Source: Buchnera aphidicola (Meitanaphis flavogallis) (GTDB lineage: Bacteria > Pseudomonadota > Gammaproteobacteria > Enterobacterales > Enterobacteriaceae). From it: a DNA stretch of 64,000 nucleotides. The stretch's first letter is position 1. Each line of letters starts with the position of its first letter. Positions 39,834 through 49,280 of the stretch are shown here, in pieces. The translations under genes were made by a program, and so were the position numbers. The notes beneath the pieces are model-generated. The model was not told the origin of the DNA and made no database searches. It saw only the letters and a program-made list of their open reading frames with translations. The DNA lies in contig CP140038.1 in NCBI GenBank assembly GCA_039830035.1, forward strand, positions 310,001-374,000. The letters run 5' to 3'.

Positions 39834-40395
39834 ATTAAAAATTTTTTATAAATATAAGTGAACCAGTATAAAATATTTTCATATTTAATATAGTATTAAA
39901 AAATAATGTCTTATCCAAAGAAATGTTGTTATAGTTAATCATTAATGTGAATTGTATTTATTGTAATGTTTGTAAACATCTAATTACTGTCCTTAAACAT
40001 GTAATAGTATCATTTAAAATATGTATTATATGGTAATAAATTCTATAAATTTAAATATCACAATAATATAAAATATATTTTGACAACCAAAATATACAAT
40101 ATAAATAATTTTTGTCTAATAATTAATATTATCTTTTTTATAAATTTTTACAGATGTGCATATAAAATATTTGACATCAATAACTAAATTTTAAAAAATA
40201 TTCTAAATTATATTATTACAATGCACCTAATATTATTTGAAAATAATTCAAAAACAAAACTAGTTTATAAAGTATACATAAATATCAATTGTAAGTTAAT
40301 ATGAGTATTATCATTACAAGATAAAAAAATTCAATCAATTATTTATATAAACAACTTAAACGTTTATTTTCAATAAAAAATTTAGGAAGATAATC
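39834..40395. other. 562-base gene-free spacer between zwf and htpX
   Basis: No protein frame, tRNA or convincing stem-loop is seen. A heat-shock (sigma-32) promoter for htpX would be expected here by analogy with E. coli, but no CTTGAA/CCCCAT pair was found. Confidence 0.5.
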
Positions 40396-41274
40396 ATGAT
40401 TCGTATCGTTCTTTTTTTGCTAACTAATTTAGCTGTTATGTGTGTTTTTGGTTTTATTTTAAGTGTTACAGGAATAAAATCGGAGAGCATATATGGACTA
40501 TTAATAATGTCAACTATATTCGGATTTAGTGGTTCTATTGTGTCATTGCTAATGTCAAAATGGATTGCATTGAAATCTATTAATGGACAAGTAATAAAAA
40601 ATCCAAATAGTGATCTTGAAATTTGGTTAATGAATACAATTAAACGTCAATCTGAAAAAGTAGGTATTCGAATGCCAGAAGTAGCAATATATTGCGCTGC
40701 TGATATAAATGCATTCGCTACTGGTCCAAGACGTAATTCTGCATTAATTGCTGTTTCTACTGGTTTGTTAGATCATATGAATAAAGATGAAGCTGAAGCT
40801 GTTTTAGCTCATGAAATTACTCATATAGCTAATGGTGATATGATTACTATGACTTTATTGCAAGGAGTAGTAAATACATTTGTAATCTTTGCATCTAGAA
40901 TTATAGCTCAAATGATATCACATGTTTTATCGAAAGATAAAGACGAAAATGATAATTCTCCTGGAAATACGTGGATATATATAATTTCTTCTACCATTTT
41001 AGAACTAATTTTTGGTATCTTTGCTAGTATAATAACTCTATGGTTTTCTAGACATCGTGAATTTTATGCTGATGCAGGATCTGCAAAACTAGTAGGAAAA
41101 CATAAAATGATTGCAGCATTAGAAAAACTAAAATTAAGTTACGAACCTCAAGCATCTAATAGTATGATTGCATTTTGTATTAATGGAAAATCTAAACGTT
41201 TCTTAAATTTATTTATGTCTCATCCATCATTAGAAAAACGAATTAACGCTCTATATAATAGAGAATATATGTAA
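40396..41274 (+). CDS. htpX: Membrane zinc metalloprotease HtpX
   Basis: Heat-shock membrane protease of family M48 that degrades misfolded membrane proteins. The 292-residue product (E. coli 293) has two N-terminal membrane segments, the zinc motif HEITH (139-143) with third ligand in the REFYADAGSAKL stretch, and two more hydrophobic segments between. AGGAAGA precedes the start by 6 bases. Confidence 0.96.
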   Translation: MIRIVLFLLTNLAVMCVFGFILSVTGIKSESIYGLLIMSTIFGFSGSIVSLLMSKWIALKSINGQVIKNPNSDLEIWLMNTIKRQSEKVGIRMPEVAIYCAADINAFATGPRRNSALIAVSTGLLDHMNKDEAEAVLAHEITHIANGDMITMTLLQGVVNTFVIFASRIIAQMISHVLSKDKDENDNSPGNTWIYIISSTILELIFGIFASIITLWFSRHREFYADAGSAKLVGKHKMIAALEKLKLSYEPQASNSMIAFCINGKSKRFLNLFMSHPSLEKRINALYNREYM

Positions 41275-41658
41275 AAAACTGATCAACTAATTGCAATAAT
41301 ATATAAAACATATGGTTTAATAAATAAAAGATATAACATTTATTATTTAAAAAATAATATTTTGATATTACTTTTTTATAAAATTATAAGAATCAAACGA
41401 AAAAATAAAAAATTAATTATTAATACACGATGTATGTAAAATTAAAAAATTTGTCTCAATGTGACTTTTATTACCTTAAAATTCTAATGAAGGCCTATGT
41501 ACATTTCATAAGGCCTTTATTTTAAAAAACGTTGTTTGTATCTTAACATAAATATAAAAAATAGATAATAAGAAGAACTAAAATACCAATTTTTAAACTT
41601 TTACGTTCATATGTAACTAAAAAATTTTATTCTGTCCTATTATTTTACGGAGTTTCTA
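41275..41658. other. 384-base spacer between htpX and yoaE
   Basis: Gene-free; its only feature is the GGCC hairpin at 41490-41517, unusual in a spacer that otherwise is nearly all A/T. Confidence 0.5.
41490..41521 (+). terminator. Stem-loop with GGCC core, candidate intrinsic terminator
   Basis: AAGGCCTATG (41490-41499) pairs with CATAAGGCCTT (41507-41517) leaving one bulged A and a 7-base loop, and is followed by TATTTT. It is 216 bases after the htpX stop and about 140 before yoaE. It could end htpX transcription or be a leader structure of yoaE. Confidence 0.45.
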
Positions 41659-43245
41659 ATGGAACTTTTTTTAGATCCGTCAAGCTGGGCAGGTCTATTA
41701 ACACTTGTCATACTAGAAGTAGTATTAGGTATCGATAATTTAGTATTTATTGCAATTCTTTCTAAAAAGTTACCCCCATGCAAACAAGATAAAGCTCGTT
41801 TAATTGGATTGAGTTTAGCGCTTTTAATGAGATTAAGTCTTCTTTCATTTATGTCATGGATGGCAACTTTAACATCAATCATCATTAGTAATAAATATTT
41901 TTCTCTTTCGGGACGAGATCTAATATTATTAATTGGTGGTTTATTTTTACTATTTAAAGCAACTATAGAATTACATGAAAGATTGGATAATGATATACGT
42001 CAAGATGATGATAACAAAAATTATGCTAGTTTTTGGACCATAGTAATTCAAATTGTTATCTTAGATGCTGTATTTTCTTTAGATTCTATTATTACTGCCG
42101 TAGGAATGGTAAATAATTTACCAATTATGATGACTGCAGTAATCATAGCTATGACTTTGATGTTATTAGCTTCTAAACCTTTAATAAATTTTATTAATTC
42201 ACATCAAACGGTAGTGGTTCTATGTTTAAGTTTTTTACTCATGATAGGATTCGGGTTAGTATCAGAAGCATTAGGATTTTTTATACCAAAAGGATATTTA
42301 TATTCTGCTATTAGTTTCTCTATTATTATAGAACTATTTAACCAAATTGCGCGTCGAAACTTTATTCGACATCAATCTCGAAGACCGATGAGACAAAGAG
42401 CTGCAGAAGCTATATTGAGATTAATGATTCGAGATCAATCTAAAAATACTAGTATAATAACCTCCTCTATTAGTAATACAGAAAAAAAAATTATAAATAC
42501 ATCATGCGCAGATACTGGAGAATTTAAGGAAGAAGAAAAGTATATGATCAATAGTGTATTAACATTAGCTGCCAGATCTATTAAAAGTATCATGACTCCT
42601 AGGAGCGAAATTTCTTGGGTTAACGTAGAAAAATCAATATCTAGTATTCGTACTCAATTATTAGACACTCCTCATAGTTTATTTCCTATTTGTAAAGGAA
42701 CATTAGATGAAGTTATAGGGATCGCGCGTGCTAAAGAACTATTAGTAGAAATAGAAAATAAAACAGATGTAGTAAAATTTTCTTCTACTATTCCACCAAT
42801 AATTATACCAGATACGATCGATCCAATTAATTTAATGGGAGTATTAAGACGTGCTAAAGGAAGTTTGGTCATTGTTACTAACGAATTTGGTGTGGTACAA
42901 GGACTAGTGACTCCATTAGATGTTTTAGAAGCTATTGCTGGTGAATTTCCTGATGCAGATGAAACACCTGATATCATTGTTGAAAAAGACAGTTGGTTAG
43001 TAAAAGGTGGAACAGATTTGCATTCTTTACAGCAATATTTAAATACTACAAATTTAATTAAACAAGAAAATAGTTATGCTTCATTAGCTGGATTATTAAT
43101 TTCTCAAAAAGGACAATTACCTTTACCAGGAGAAACTATTCATATTCCTCCTTTGCGTTTTTATATCGTAGAAGCAACACAATATCGAATTAATTTAGTG
43201 CGAATTACTAAAGATAACACATCCCATCATCAAAAAAATAATTAG
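41659..43245 (+). CDS. yoaE: TerC-family membrane protein with CBS and CorC domains
   Basis: Integral membrane protein of the TerC family fused to paired CBS domains and a CorC/HlyC domain; the exact role in E. coli is not established, though metal export has been proposed for related families. The 528-residue product (E. coli YoaE 518) has about seven membrane segments, including VLEVVLGIDNLVFIAIL and QIVILDAVFSLDSIITAVG with the family's membrane-embedded acidic residues. From about residue 290 follow CBS motifs (IMTPRSEISW, PICKGTLDEVIGI, GVVQGLVTPLDVLEAI) and the C-terminal CorC domain. CGGAG precedes the start. Confidence 0.94.
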   Translation: MELFLDPSSWAGLLTLVILEVVLGIDNLVFIAILSKKLPPCKQDKARLIGLSLALLMRLSLLSFMSWMATLTSIIISNKYFSLSGRDLILLIGGLFLLFKATIELHERLDNDIRQDDDNKNYASFWTIVIQIVILDAVFSLDSIITAVGMVNNLPIMMTAVIIAMTLMLLASKPLINFINSHQTVVVLCLSFLLMIGFGLVSEALGFFIPKGYLYSAISFSIIIELFNQIARRNFIRHQSRRPMRQRAAEAILRLMIRDQSKNTSIITSSISNTEKKIINTSCADTGEFKEEEKYMINSVLTLAARSIKSIMTPRSEISWVNVEKSISSIRTQLLDTPHSLFPICKGTLDEVIGIARAKELLVEIENKTDVVKFSSTIPPIIIPDTIDPINLMGVLRRAKGSLVIVTNEFGVVQGLVTPLDVLEAIAGEFPDADETPDIIVEKDSWLVKGGTDLHSLQQYLNTTNLIKQENSYASLAGLLISQKGQLPLPGETIHIPPLRFYIVEATQYRINLVRITKDNTSHHQKNN

Positions 43246-43357
43246 TGTTATTACTCAACTAATACAATTAAAATAATACAATATAAACATTTTATTTATT
43301 TTTTGATATATTCATTAATACAAAATATTTAATACATCTTAAAAAGATAAAATTCAT

Positions 43358-44026
43358 ATGTATAATACTATTTTAGCTTTTGATTCTTCAATTTCCAATT
43401 GTTCTGTTGCTTTGCTACATAAAAATAATATTTATAGAAAAAATAAATTATGTAATAAAAATCAAACTAAATATATTTTGCCTATGATAAAACAACTATT
43501 AATAGAAAATTATATTACTTTGAATGAAATAGATATTATACTTATTTCTAAAGGACCTGGGAATTTTATAGGAACAAGAACAACTATTGCTGTAGCTCAA
43601 GGTTTAGCATTAGGATTAAAAATTCCAATTATTGCATTTCCCACTACGCTAATTATGGCAGAACAAGCATGGAAAATGTTTCACAACAACAAGGTTTTAG
43701 TACTATTAAAAATAAATAATAGTTTATTATATGTTATACAATATGTAAAAAATGAAAAATGTTATTGGACACAACAAACATCAGAAATAATACTGTCTAT
43801 TGAACAGACTATTAGAAAAATTTCTACCTTTCAAACACCATGGATAATAGTTGGAAATTCTTCAAAATTATTTCTAAATAACGTTTGTAAACATCTAATC
43901 GTAACTAATATTGCGTTTCCTCAATCAGAATTTATCATTTCTTTATATTTATCACATAAAATTTATCAAAATTATAAAAATTCTTACAAAATATCTCCAA
44001 TGTATTATCGTCAAATAATATATTAA
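43358..44026 (+). CDS. tsaB: tRNA t6A biosynthesis protein TsaB
   Basis: TsaB (YeaZ) is the ASKHA-fold partner that scaffolds TsaD and TsaE for N6-threonylcarbamoyladenosine at position 37 of ANN-decoding tRNAs. The 222-residue product (E. coli 231) begins YNTILAFDSSISNCSVAL and has SKGPGNFIGTRTTIAVAQGLALGL, matching the family. It is more divergent than its neighbours in the second half. Converges with minE. Confidence 0.92.
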   Translation: MYNTILAFDSSISNCSVALLHKNNIYRKNKLCNKNQTKYILPMIKQLLIENYITLNEIDIILISKGPGNFIGTRTTIAVAQGLALGLKIPIIAFPTTLIMAEQAWKMFHNNKVLVLLKINNSLLYVIQYVKNEKCYWTQQTSEIILSIEQTIRKISTFQTPWIIVGNSSKLFLNNVCKHLIVTNIAFPQSEFIISLYLSHKIYQNYKNSYKISPMYYRQIIY

Positions 44027-44073
44027 TAAAGACTATATAACTTCTATTAACTCAATATAAAATACATCTATTT

Positions 44074-44095
44074 ATCCAGAATTTTAATTCTGGAT
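44074..44095. terminator. Hairpin between convergent tsaB and minE
   Basis: ATCCAGAATT (44074-44083) and AATTCTGGAT (44086-44095) are perfect complements, giving about 8 stable pairs around a short A/T loop. Its position between converging stop codons supports a bidirectional terminator. Confidence 0.55.
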
Positions 44096-44157
44096 TAATA
44101 AATATTTAAAATATAAATAACATTTTTATAAAAAATTAGTTTTGTTTTTATTCCTAC

Positions 44158-44409
44158 TTATTCTGGAATAGTAACGTTTAATTCTAATATAGAAATATCT
44201 TTTTCTTTATGATCCAATTGAACTGAAATCATTTTAGGATCAACTTTAATGTATTTACAAATAACGCGTAAAATTTCTTGTTTTAATTCAGGCAAATAAT
44301 TTGGTTCATTATCTTTCTGCCTACGTTCAGCAACAATGATTTGTAATCGTTCTTTTGCTATGTTAGCAGTATTTTTTTTTCGAGATAAAAAAAAATCTAA
44401 TAAAGCCAT
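44158..44409 (-). CDS. minE: Cell division topological specificity factor MinE
   Basis: Drives MinCD oscillation and keeps division at midcell. The 83-residue product (E. coli 88) has the amphipathic N-terminus MALLDFFLSRKKN and the MinD-binding stretch ANIAKERLQIIVAERR. It lies 2 bases after minD. Within its first 12 codons the gene carries a T9 and an A9 run, both in frame, making it an obvious place to test slippage. Confidence 0.96.
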   Translation of the reverse strand: MALLDFFLSRKKNTANIAKERLQIIVAERRQKDNEPNYLPELKQEILRVICKYIKVDPKMISVQLDHKEKDISILELNVTIPE

Positions 44410-44411
44410 GT

Positions 44412-45227
44412 TTATCTCCTAAATAATCGTTTCAAAAAACTCTTTTTCTTTTCTTTAATAAATCGAAAAGGAACATTTTCACCTAATAAACGATTTACAG
44501 TGTCATAATACGCTTGTCCAGCATGAGAAGTTGTATGTAAAATTACAGGTTTACCTTGATTAGATGCTTTTAAAACAGAAGAGTCTTCAGGAATTACTCC
44601 AATTAATGGTATTTTAAGAATATCTAAAACGTCTTGTATGCTTAACATTTCTCCTTTGTTAACTCTAATTGGATCATAACGAGTTAATAATAAGTGCTCT
44701 TTTATAGGAGCATTGCATATATTTTTTGAACGTTTAGATTTTGATGCAATAATCCCTAGCATACGATCAGAATCTCTTATAGATGATATTTCAGGATTAG
44801 TAGTAATAACTGCTTCATCTGCAAAATATATTGCTAAAATTGCACCAGACTCTATTCCTGCTGGTGAATCACAAATAATGATATCGAAATTCATTGCTAT
44901 TAGTTCTTTAAAAACATTATTTATACCCAACGTAGTTAATGCATTTTTGTCTCTAGTTTGAGATGCTGGAAGAATAAATAAGTTATCTGTTCTTTTATCT
45001 TTAATTAACGCTTGATTTAAATTTGCATCCCCATTAATTACATTTATAAAATCATATACTACTCTACGCTCACATCCCATAATCAAATCTAAATTTCGTA
45101 ATCCTATATCAAAATCAATTACTATCGTTTTTTTTCCTTTTTGTGCAAAACCTGTTGCTAAAGCTGCACTAGAAGTAGTTTTGCCAACGCCTCCTTTACC
45201 TGATGTTACTACAATAATACGCGTCAT
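44412..45227 (-). CDS. minD: Septum site-determining ATPase MinD
   Basis: Membrane-associated ATPase that recruits MinC. The 271-residue product (E. coli 270) has the deviant Walker A SGKGGVGKTT with K11 and K16, ICDSPAGIESG, and a basic amphipathic C-terminal membrane-targeting helix ending KKSFLKRLFRR. It is in the operon minC-minD-minE, 23 bases after minC. Confidence 0.97.
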   Translation of the reverse strand: MTRIIVVTSGKGGVGKTTSSAALATGFAQKGKKTIVIDFDIGLRNLDLIMGCERRVVYDFINVINGDANLNQALIKDKRTDNLFILPASQTRDKNALTTLGINNVFKELIAMNFDIIICDSPAGIESGAILAIYFADEAVITTNPEISSIRDSDRMLGIIASKSKRSKNICNAPIKEHLLLTRYDPIRVNKGEMLSIQDVLDILKIPLIGVIPEDSSVLKASNQGKPVILHTTSHAGQAYYDTVNRLLGENVPFRFIKEKKKSFLKRLFRR

Positions 45228-45250
45228 AAATGCATCCTTAACAATTTTTA

Positions 45251-45943
45251 TTACAGCTTAAATATTTTTAATTTTTTATTTTTTATATAGATTCTAACAC
45301 TTTGTCCTATGAAATTCGAAAAAAATTGATCAATTAATAAATATTCTCCCGAGATAGAAACTAGTTCTGCAAAAAATCTAATACAAAATATTTGACATGT
45401 AATATCTCCTTTAGCACCAGCCAATACTCTCCCTCTCATATTTCCGTAAACATGCACATTACCATCTGCAATTATTTCTGCTCCTGCATTTACATTACTA
45501 GTAGCTATTAAATCAGAATTAATGGCATAAATTTTTTGACCAGATCTAACTGGAAAATCAATTATTTTGGTTTTTTCATATTTATTGAAAGAAAGAGCGC
45601 AATCAGTACTTGATTGATATCGATGAGTATCATTAATTGTATTGTTAGATAAAATTGGTAATCCAGATTTTACAATGATATTTTTTAAAACATCATTGTA
45701 ACAACCACTTATCCCTACAATACACAAATCAAATGAAATAATTACTTTTCTTATATTATCTAAATTGTCTAAATTCGATAGTTGTTCTACATTAATTATA
45801 ATTGGTAAATTTTTAAAAAAATTGGGAGATATTTGGATTTTTTTATTTAGTTCTTTACGTATTAAAACGATAGAGTTAGTTTTCAAATGAAGAACTAATA
45901 TTTTAAGAGTACTTCCTTTTAATTCAAGTGGTAAAATTTTCAT
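45251..45943 (-). CDS. minC: Septum inhibitor MinC
   Basis: Blocks FtsZ assembly away from midcell. The ATG at 45943 gives MKILPLELKGSTLK, aligned with E. coli, and 230 residues (E. coli 231). The longer frame to 46027 starts at TTG and has no support. The N-terminal FtsZ-binding domain is divergent. The C-terminal beta-helix domain is well kept: PVRSGQKIYAINSDLIATSNVNAGAEIIADGN begins it, followed by YGNMRGRVLAGAKGD and LVSISGEYLL. Confidence 0.95.
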   Translation of the reverse strand: MKILPLELKGSTLKILVLHLKTNSIVLIRKELNKKIQISPNFFKNLPIIINVEQLSNLDNLDNIRKVIISFDLCIVGISGCYNDVLKNIIVKSGLPILSNNTINDTHRYQSSTDCALSFNKYEKTKIIDFPVRSGQKIYAINSDLIATSNVNAGAEIIADGNVHVYGNMRGRVLAGAKGDITCQIFCIRFFAELVSISGEYLLIDQFFSNFIGQSVRIYIKNKKLKIFKL

Positions 45944-46262
45944 TATTTCAAACACTTTTTCAAATGAAAAAAATTTTAATATTTTAATATAGAAAATTTT
46001 AAATAACATTAGAATATTCTTGAACAATTATTACATCTTCAATATTAAATAAAATTATCATATAAGACATTATATTAATAAAATAAATAGTAAAAATAAA
46101 GAAATAAAAAATATCAGTCACTTATAAAAGTGTTATTATAAAATATAATGTCTTTTTTTATATAACGATATTTTACAATATATTATCAAAAAATATGTGA
46201 TATTCAACATGATAATTCAATGTATAGTTAAATATCTATCGAAAGAGAATAATGTCAAGTAC
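45944..46262. other. 319-base divergent minC/rsmC spacer
   Basis: No gene is seen once rsmC is extended upstream. A 13-bp inverted repeat (46064-46076 with 46142-46154) encloses a small CACTT/AAGTG hairpin and is followed by T7; since both flanking genes point away it is unlikely to be a terminator. Confidence 0.45.
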
Positions 46263-47275
46263 ATGACAAATACAAACAAATTACTTTTAAAAAACATACA
46301 TTTATTTCTAAAAAAAAAATTTTCATATCAGGAAACATATATAGTGATTTATATTTAAATAAACTAGAAAAAACAATAACTATATATACTCAAATGTTAA
46401 ATAATTGGATTTATTTAAAAAATAAAACCAAACATATAGTAAAATTTATTTTATTAGAAGATAAACAAATAATTTTAAATTCTAATCTTATATTATATTT
46501 TTGGCCAACAAGTAAATTTGAAGCTATATTTCATTTAAAACGTATTCTTTCCTTTTTATCTGAAAAAAACCACATTTTTTTAATTGGAGAAAAAAGAAGT
46601 GGGATACAAACTGCAAAAAAATTGTTGAAGACATGGATACATCTAGAAAAAATAGATTCTGCAAAACATTGTCATCTTTTTTCTGGTAAAATCATCGTCA
46701 AACCAAAATTTAAATTTGAAAATTTTATATACCAACAAACATGGAAAGAAATTTGTATAAAAACTATACCAGGAGTATTTAGTTATAATAAAATTGATAT
46801 AGGTTCACAACTATTAATATCAACATTTTCAAAATCAATACAAGGAAACATACTTGATATAGGATGTGGATCAGGAATTTTATCAGTATCATTAGCTAAG
46901 CAATCTAGTAAAGTAAAATTAACATTAGTTGATACACATATAGCTGCATTAGTATCTAGTCAATTAACTTTAGAATGCAATGATATCATAGGAGATATAT
47001 TTCCTAGTGACGTTTATTCAAACATTCATAAAAAATTTAATTTTATTATGTCAAATCCTTCTTTTCATTGTAATTCAAAAATAAATTTAAGTTTTATAAG
47101 TACGATTATCAAAGATTCAGTGAGATATTTAAAAAAACAAGGTGAAATAAGAATTGTAGTTAATTCAAGTATATCTTGCGATCAATTTTTTAAATATGCT
47201 TTTGTAAAATATAATATTTTAAAAGAAAATACTAAGTTTAAAGTTTATCAAGCATATCAAAAAAATAAAAAATAA
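46263..47275 (+). CDS. rsmC: 16S rRNA G1207 methyltransferase, N-terminus split off by an A10 run
   Basis: RsmC methylates G1207 of 16S rRNA with SAM. An open frame from ATG 46394 covers 293 residues, but the 50 codons before it also align with E. coli: from ATG 46263 the reading MTNTNKLLLKNIHLFLKKK meets a run of ten A (46310-46319); with eleven A it continues as IFISGNIYSDLYLNKLEK straight into the downstream frame. The corrected product is 337 residues (E. coli 343). E. coli has [25 protein letters not shown] in the same place. The C-terminal SAM motif is LDIGCGSGILS and the catalytic motif NPSF (E. coli NPPF). Slippage rescue or internal initiation at 46394 are the two options. Confidence 0.88.
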
Positions 47276-47287
47276 AATAAAAGTTAA

Positions 47288-47371
47288 TACCCAGAGCGGG
47301 AATCGAACCCGCAAAGCCATATAGCCGAGGGATTTTAAATCCCTTGTGTTTACCAATTTCACCATCTGGGC
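47288..47371 (-). tRNA. leuZ: tRNA-Leu(UAA)
   Basis: A complete cloverleaf of 84 bases: acceptor GCCCAGA pairs with TCTGGGT (first pair G-U), D-arm with GGTAAACA, anticodon loop TTTAAAA with UAA, a long variable arm as in tRNA-Leu, and TPsiC arm GCGGGTTCGATTCCCGC. CCA is not encoded. It lies 12 bases beyond the convergent rsmC stop and downstream of tRNA-Cys, matching the cysT-leuZ order of E. coli. Confidence 0.95.
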
Positions 47372-47400
47372 TTAATAAAGATAAATGAATAAAATAATAA

Positions 47401-47471
47401 AGGCGCATCCCGGAATCGAACCGGGCTAAACGGATTTGCAATCCGCTACATAACCAATCTGTCAACGCGCC
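47401..47471 (-). tRNA. cysT: tRNA-Cys(GCA)
   Basis: Acceptor GGCGCGT pairs with ATGCGCC; the anticodon loop TTGCAAA carries GCA; the TPsiC arm is CCCGGTTCGATTCCGGG. The 71-base gene has discriminator U73, the main cysteine identity base, and closely matches E. coli cysT. CCA is not encoded. The glyW gene that precedes cysT in E. coli is absent here. Confidence 0.95.
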
Positions 47472-47636
47472 ATACCTTTAAAGTTTATCAATATTAATTC
47501 ATAATTACAAGTACTTTAATATCAATTAACACAGTAGTATAAGTTATTTTTTAAAAATTACGTTTATTATAAAAATAATTTCTTTAAAATTTTGGATATA
47601 TATTATATAATGTTTTATTACGTAATAGTCGTTTAT

Positions 47637-47721
47637 GGAGGAATGGCCGAGTGGTTTAAGGCAGCGGTCTTGAAAACCGCCGATGAGAAATCATCCGAGA
47701 GTTCGAATCCCTCTTCCTCCA
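47637..47721 (+). tRNA. serT: tRNA-Ser(UGA), discriminator A73
   Basis: Acceptor GGAGGAA pairs with TTCCTCC; the anticodon loop CTTGAAA carries UGA; a long variable arm (GATGAGAAATCATC) marks a serine tRNA. Base 73 is A, while E. coli tRNA-Ser has G. CCA is not encoded. Only 5 bases separate its end from the convergent murJ stop codon. Confidence 0.95.
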
Positions 47722-47726
47722 AAATA

Positions 47727-49280
47727 TTATTCAAAGTTTATTTTTTTTAATTCAATTAATAAAAAGTGTCTCAAACGAAATCCTAATAAAAAAAGCATGA
47801 TTAAATAACTACACCCCGATAATAAACATATTAATATCAATTGATATAATTTAAATAACATCGTTCCTGAATTCCAGTTAGAAAAAACATCTAAATTGAA
47901 GTATAAAATAAAAATCATAACTATAGAAGCAATAAATATTTTTCCTAAAAACATTAACCATCCAGGTTCAAACTGAAAAAATTTTTTCTTTAATAATATT
48001 GAACACAACAAAATAAAGTTTATCCAAGCTGCAATACTAGAAGATAATGCAAAACTGTTATGTTGCAAATAAGGTAAAAAAATACTATTCATTAACTGAG
48101 TTATTATTAAAATCAAAATAGAAATAATTGTAGGACTAATAAAATCGTTCTTTGAATAAAATTGGGATAATAAAACTTTTGTTAAAATCAATGGAATTAA
48201 TCCTATTGAATAAAAAATTAAAATATTTTTAGTCATAAGAACATCAAACATCGAAAAACTTCCGTATTGAAATAATACGATTATTATTATTTTTGATAAA
48301 ATAGCTAAAACAATAGAACTAGGAATAGCTACTAAACATCCAATTCGAAGAGCCCAATTTAATAATTTAGAATATTTTCTTTTATCGGTATTAATTTTAC
48401 TATTTGATAATAAAGGTAATAAAATTGTTCCTAAAGAAACTCCAAAAATTCCAGAAATAAATTCTACTAATCTATCAGCATAATATATCCACGATATAGA
48501 TCCAGGAACTAAAAAAGAAGAAAAAATAGTATTTATAATGACTGAAATTTGACTAATTAACATTCCAATAACAATTATACTAATTTTTTTTAAACTTGTT
48601 TGTAATCCAATATTTTTAATATTTAATTTTGGAAATACCAACATATCAATTCTTCTTAAAAATGGAATTTGATAAAATACTTGGATTAATCCACCTAATA
48701 AAGTTGCCCAGGCTAAAGAAAAAATAGATACGGAAAAATATGAAGAAAAAAATAATATAAAAACTATTATGTTTAAATTTAATATCATAGGAGAACAAGC
48801 AGGTATAAAAAAATAGTTCCAAGTATTAAGAATAGAACTAATTAACGATCCTAAAGAAACAAAAAATATATAAGGAAAAACAATTTCAAGTAATTTTGTT
48901 GTTAAATATAATTCATAAGGATTATTGTTTAAACCAGGAGCAATAATTGAAACTATATTCGATGCAAAATATATTCCCAAAAATGTAAAAATGCCTAAAA
49001 AAAGCATCATAAGACCTAATACATTAGAAATGAACTCTTTTATAAATTTAACATTATGAATATTTTTAAATTCTGATAAAACAGGTATAAATATTTGAGA
49101 AAAAAATCCTTCTGCAAAAATTCTACGAAACAAATTCGGAATTTTAAAAGCTAAAAAAAAAGCATCTGTTAATCCTGATGCTCCAAATGTATATGCAATA
49201 AATGTGTCTCTTATAAATCCTAATATTCTTGAACAGAAAGTAATAAAACTTAATGATATTAACAATTTCAAAACATTCAC
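47727..49280 (-). CDS. murJ: Lipid II flippase MurJ
   Basis: Moves the peptidoglycan precursor lipid II across the inner membrane. The 517-residue product (E. coli 511) has about 14 hydrophobic segments and the family sequences FSRILGF-like CSRILGFIRDTFIAY, DAFFLAFKIPNLFRRIFAEGFFSQIFIPVL and SWIYYADRLVEFISGIFGVSLGTILLPLLS. The charged residues of the central cavity region are kept. Together with mepM, minCDE and pal it indicates an active wall. Confidence 0.96.
   Translation of the reverse strand: MNVLKLLISLSFITFCSRILGFIRDTFIAYTFGASGLTDAFFLAFKIPNLFRRIFAEGFFSQIFIPVLSEFKNIHNVKFIKEFISNVLGLMMLFLGIFTFLGIYFASNIVSIIAPGLNNNPYELYLTTKLLEIVFPYIFFVSLGSLISSILNTWNYFFIPACSPMILNLNIIVFILFFSSYFSVSIFSLAWATLLGGLIQVFYQIPFLRRIDMLVFPKLNIKNIGLQTSLKKISIIVIGMLISQISVIINTIFSSFLVPGSISWIYYADRLVEFISGIFGVSLGTILLPLLSNSKINTDKRKYSKLLNWALRIGCLVAIPSSIVLAILSKIIIIVLFQYGSFSMFDVLMTKNILIFYSIGLIPLILTKVLLSQFYSKNDFISPTIISILILIITQLMNSIFLPYLQHNSFALSSSIAAWINFILLCSILLKKKFFQFEPGWLMFLGKIFIASIVMIFILYFNLDVFSNWNSGTMLFKLYQLILICLLSGCSYLIMLFLLGFRLRHFLLIELKKINFE

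Noticed and set aside
45944..46027. 28-residue N-terminal extension of MinC
   Set aside because: Begins at TTG, has no family counterpart, and the internal ATG aligns with the E. coli start.
46064..46154. 13-bp inverted repeat with T7 in the minC-rsmC spacer as a terminator
   Set aside because: Both flanking genes transcribe away from it, spacing is 65 bases, and matches of A/T only are expected by chance here.
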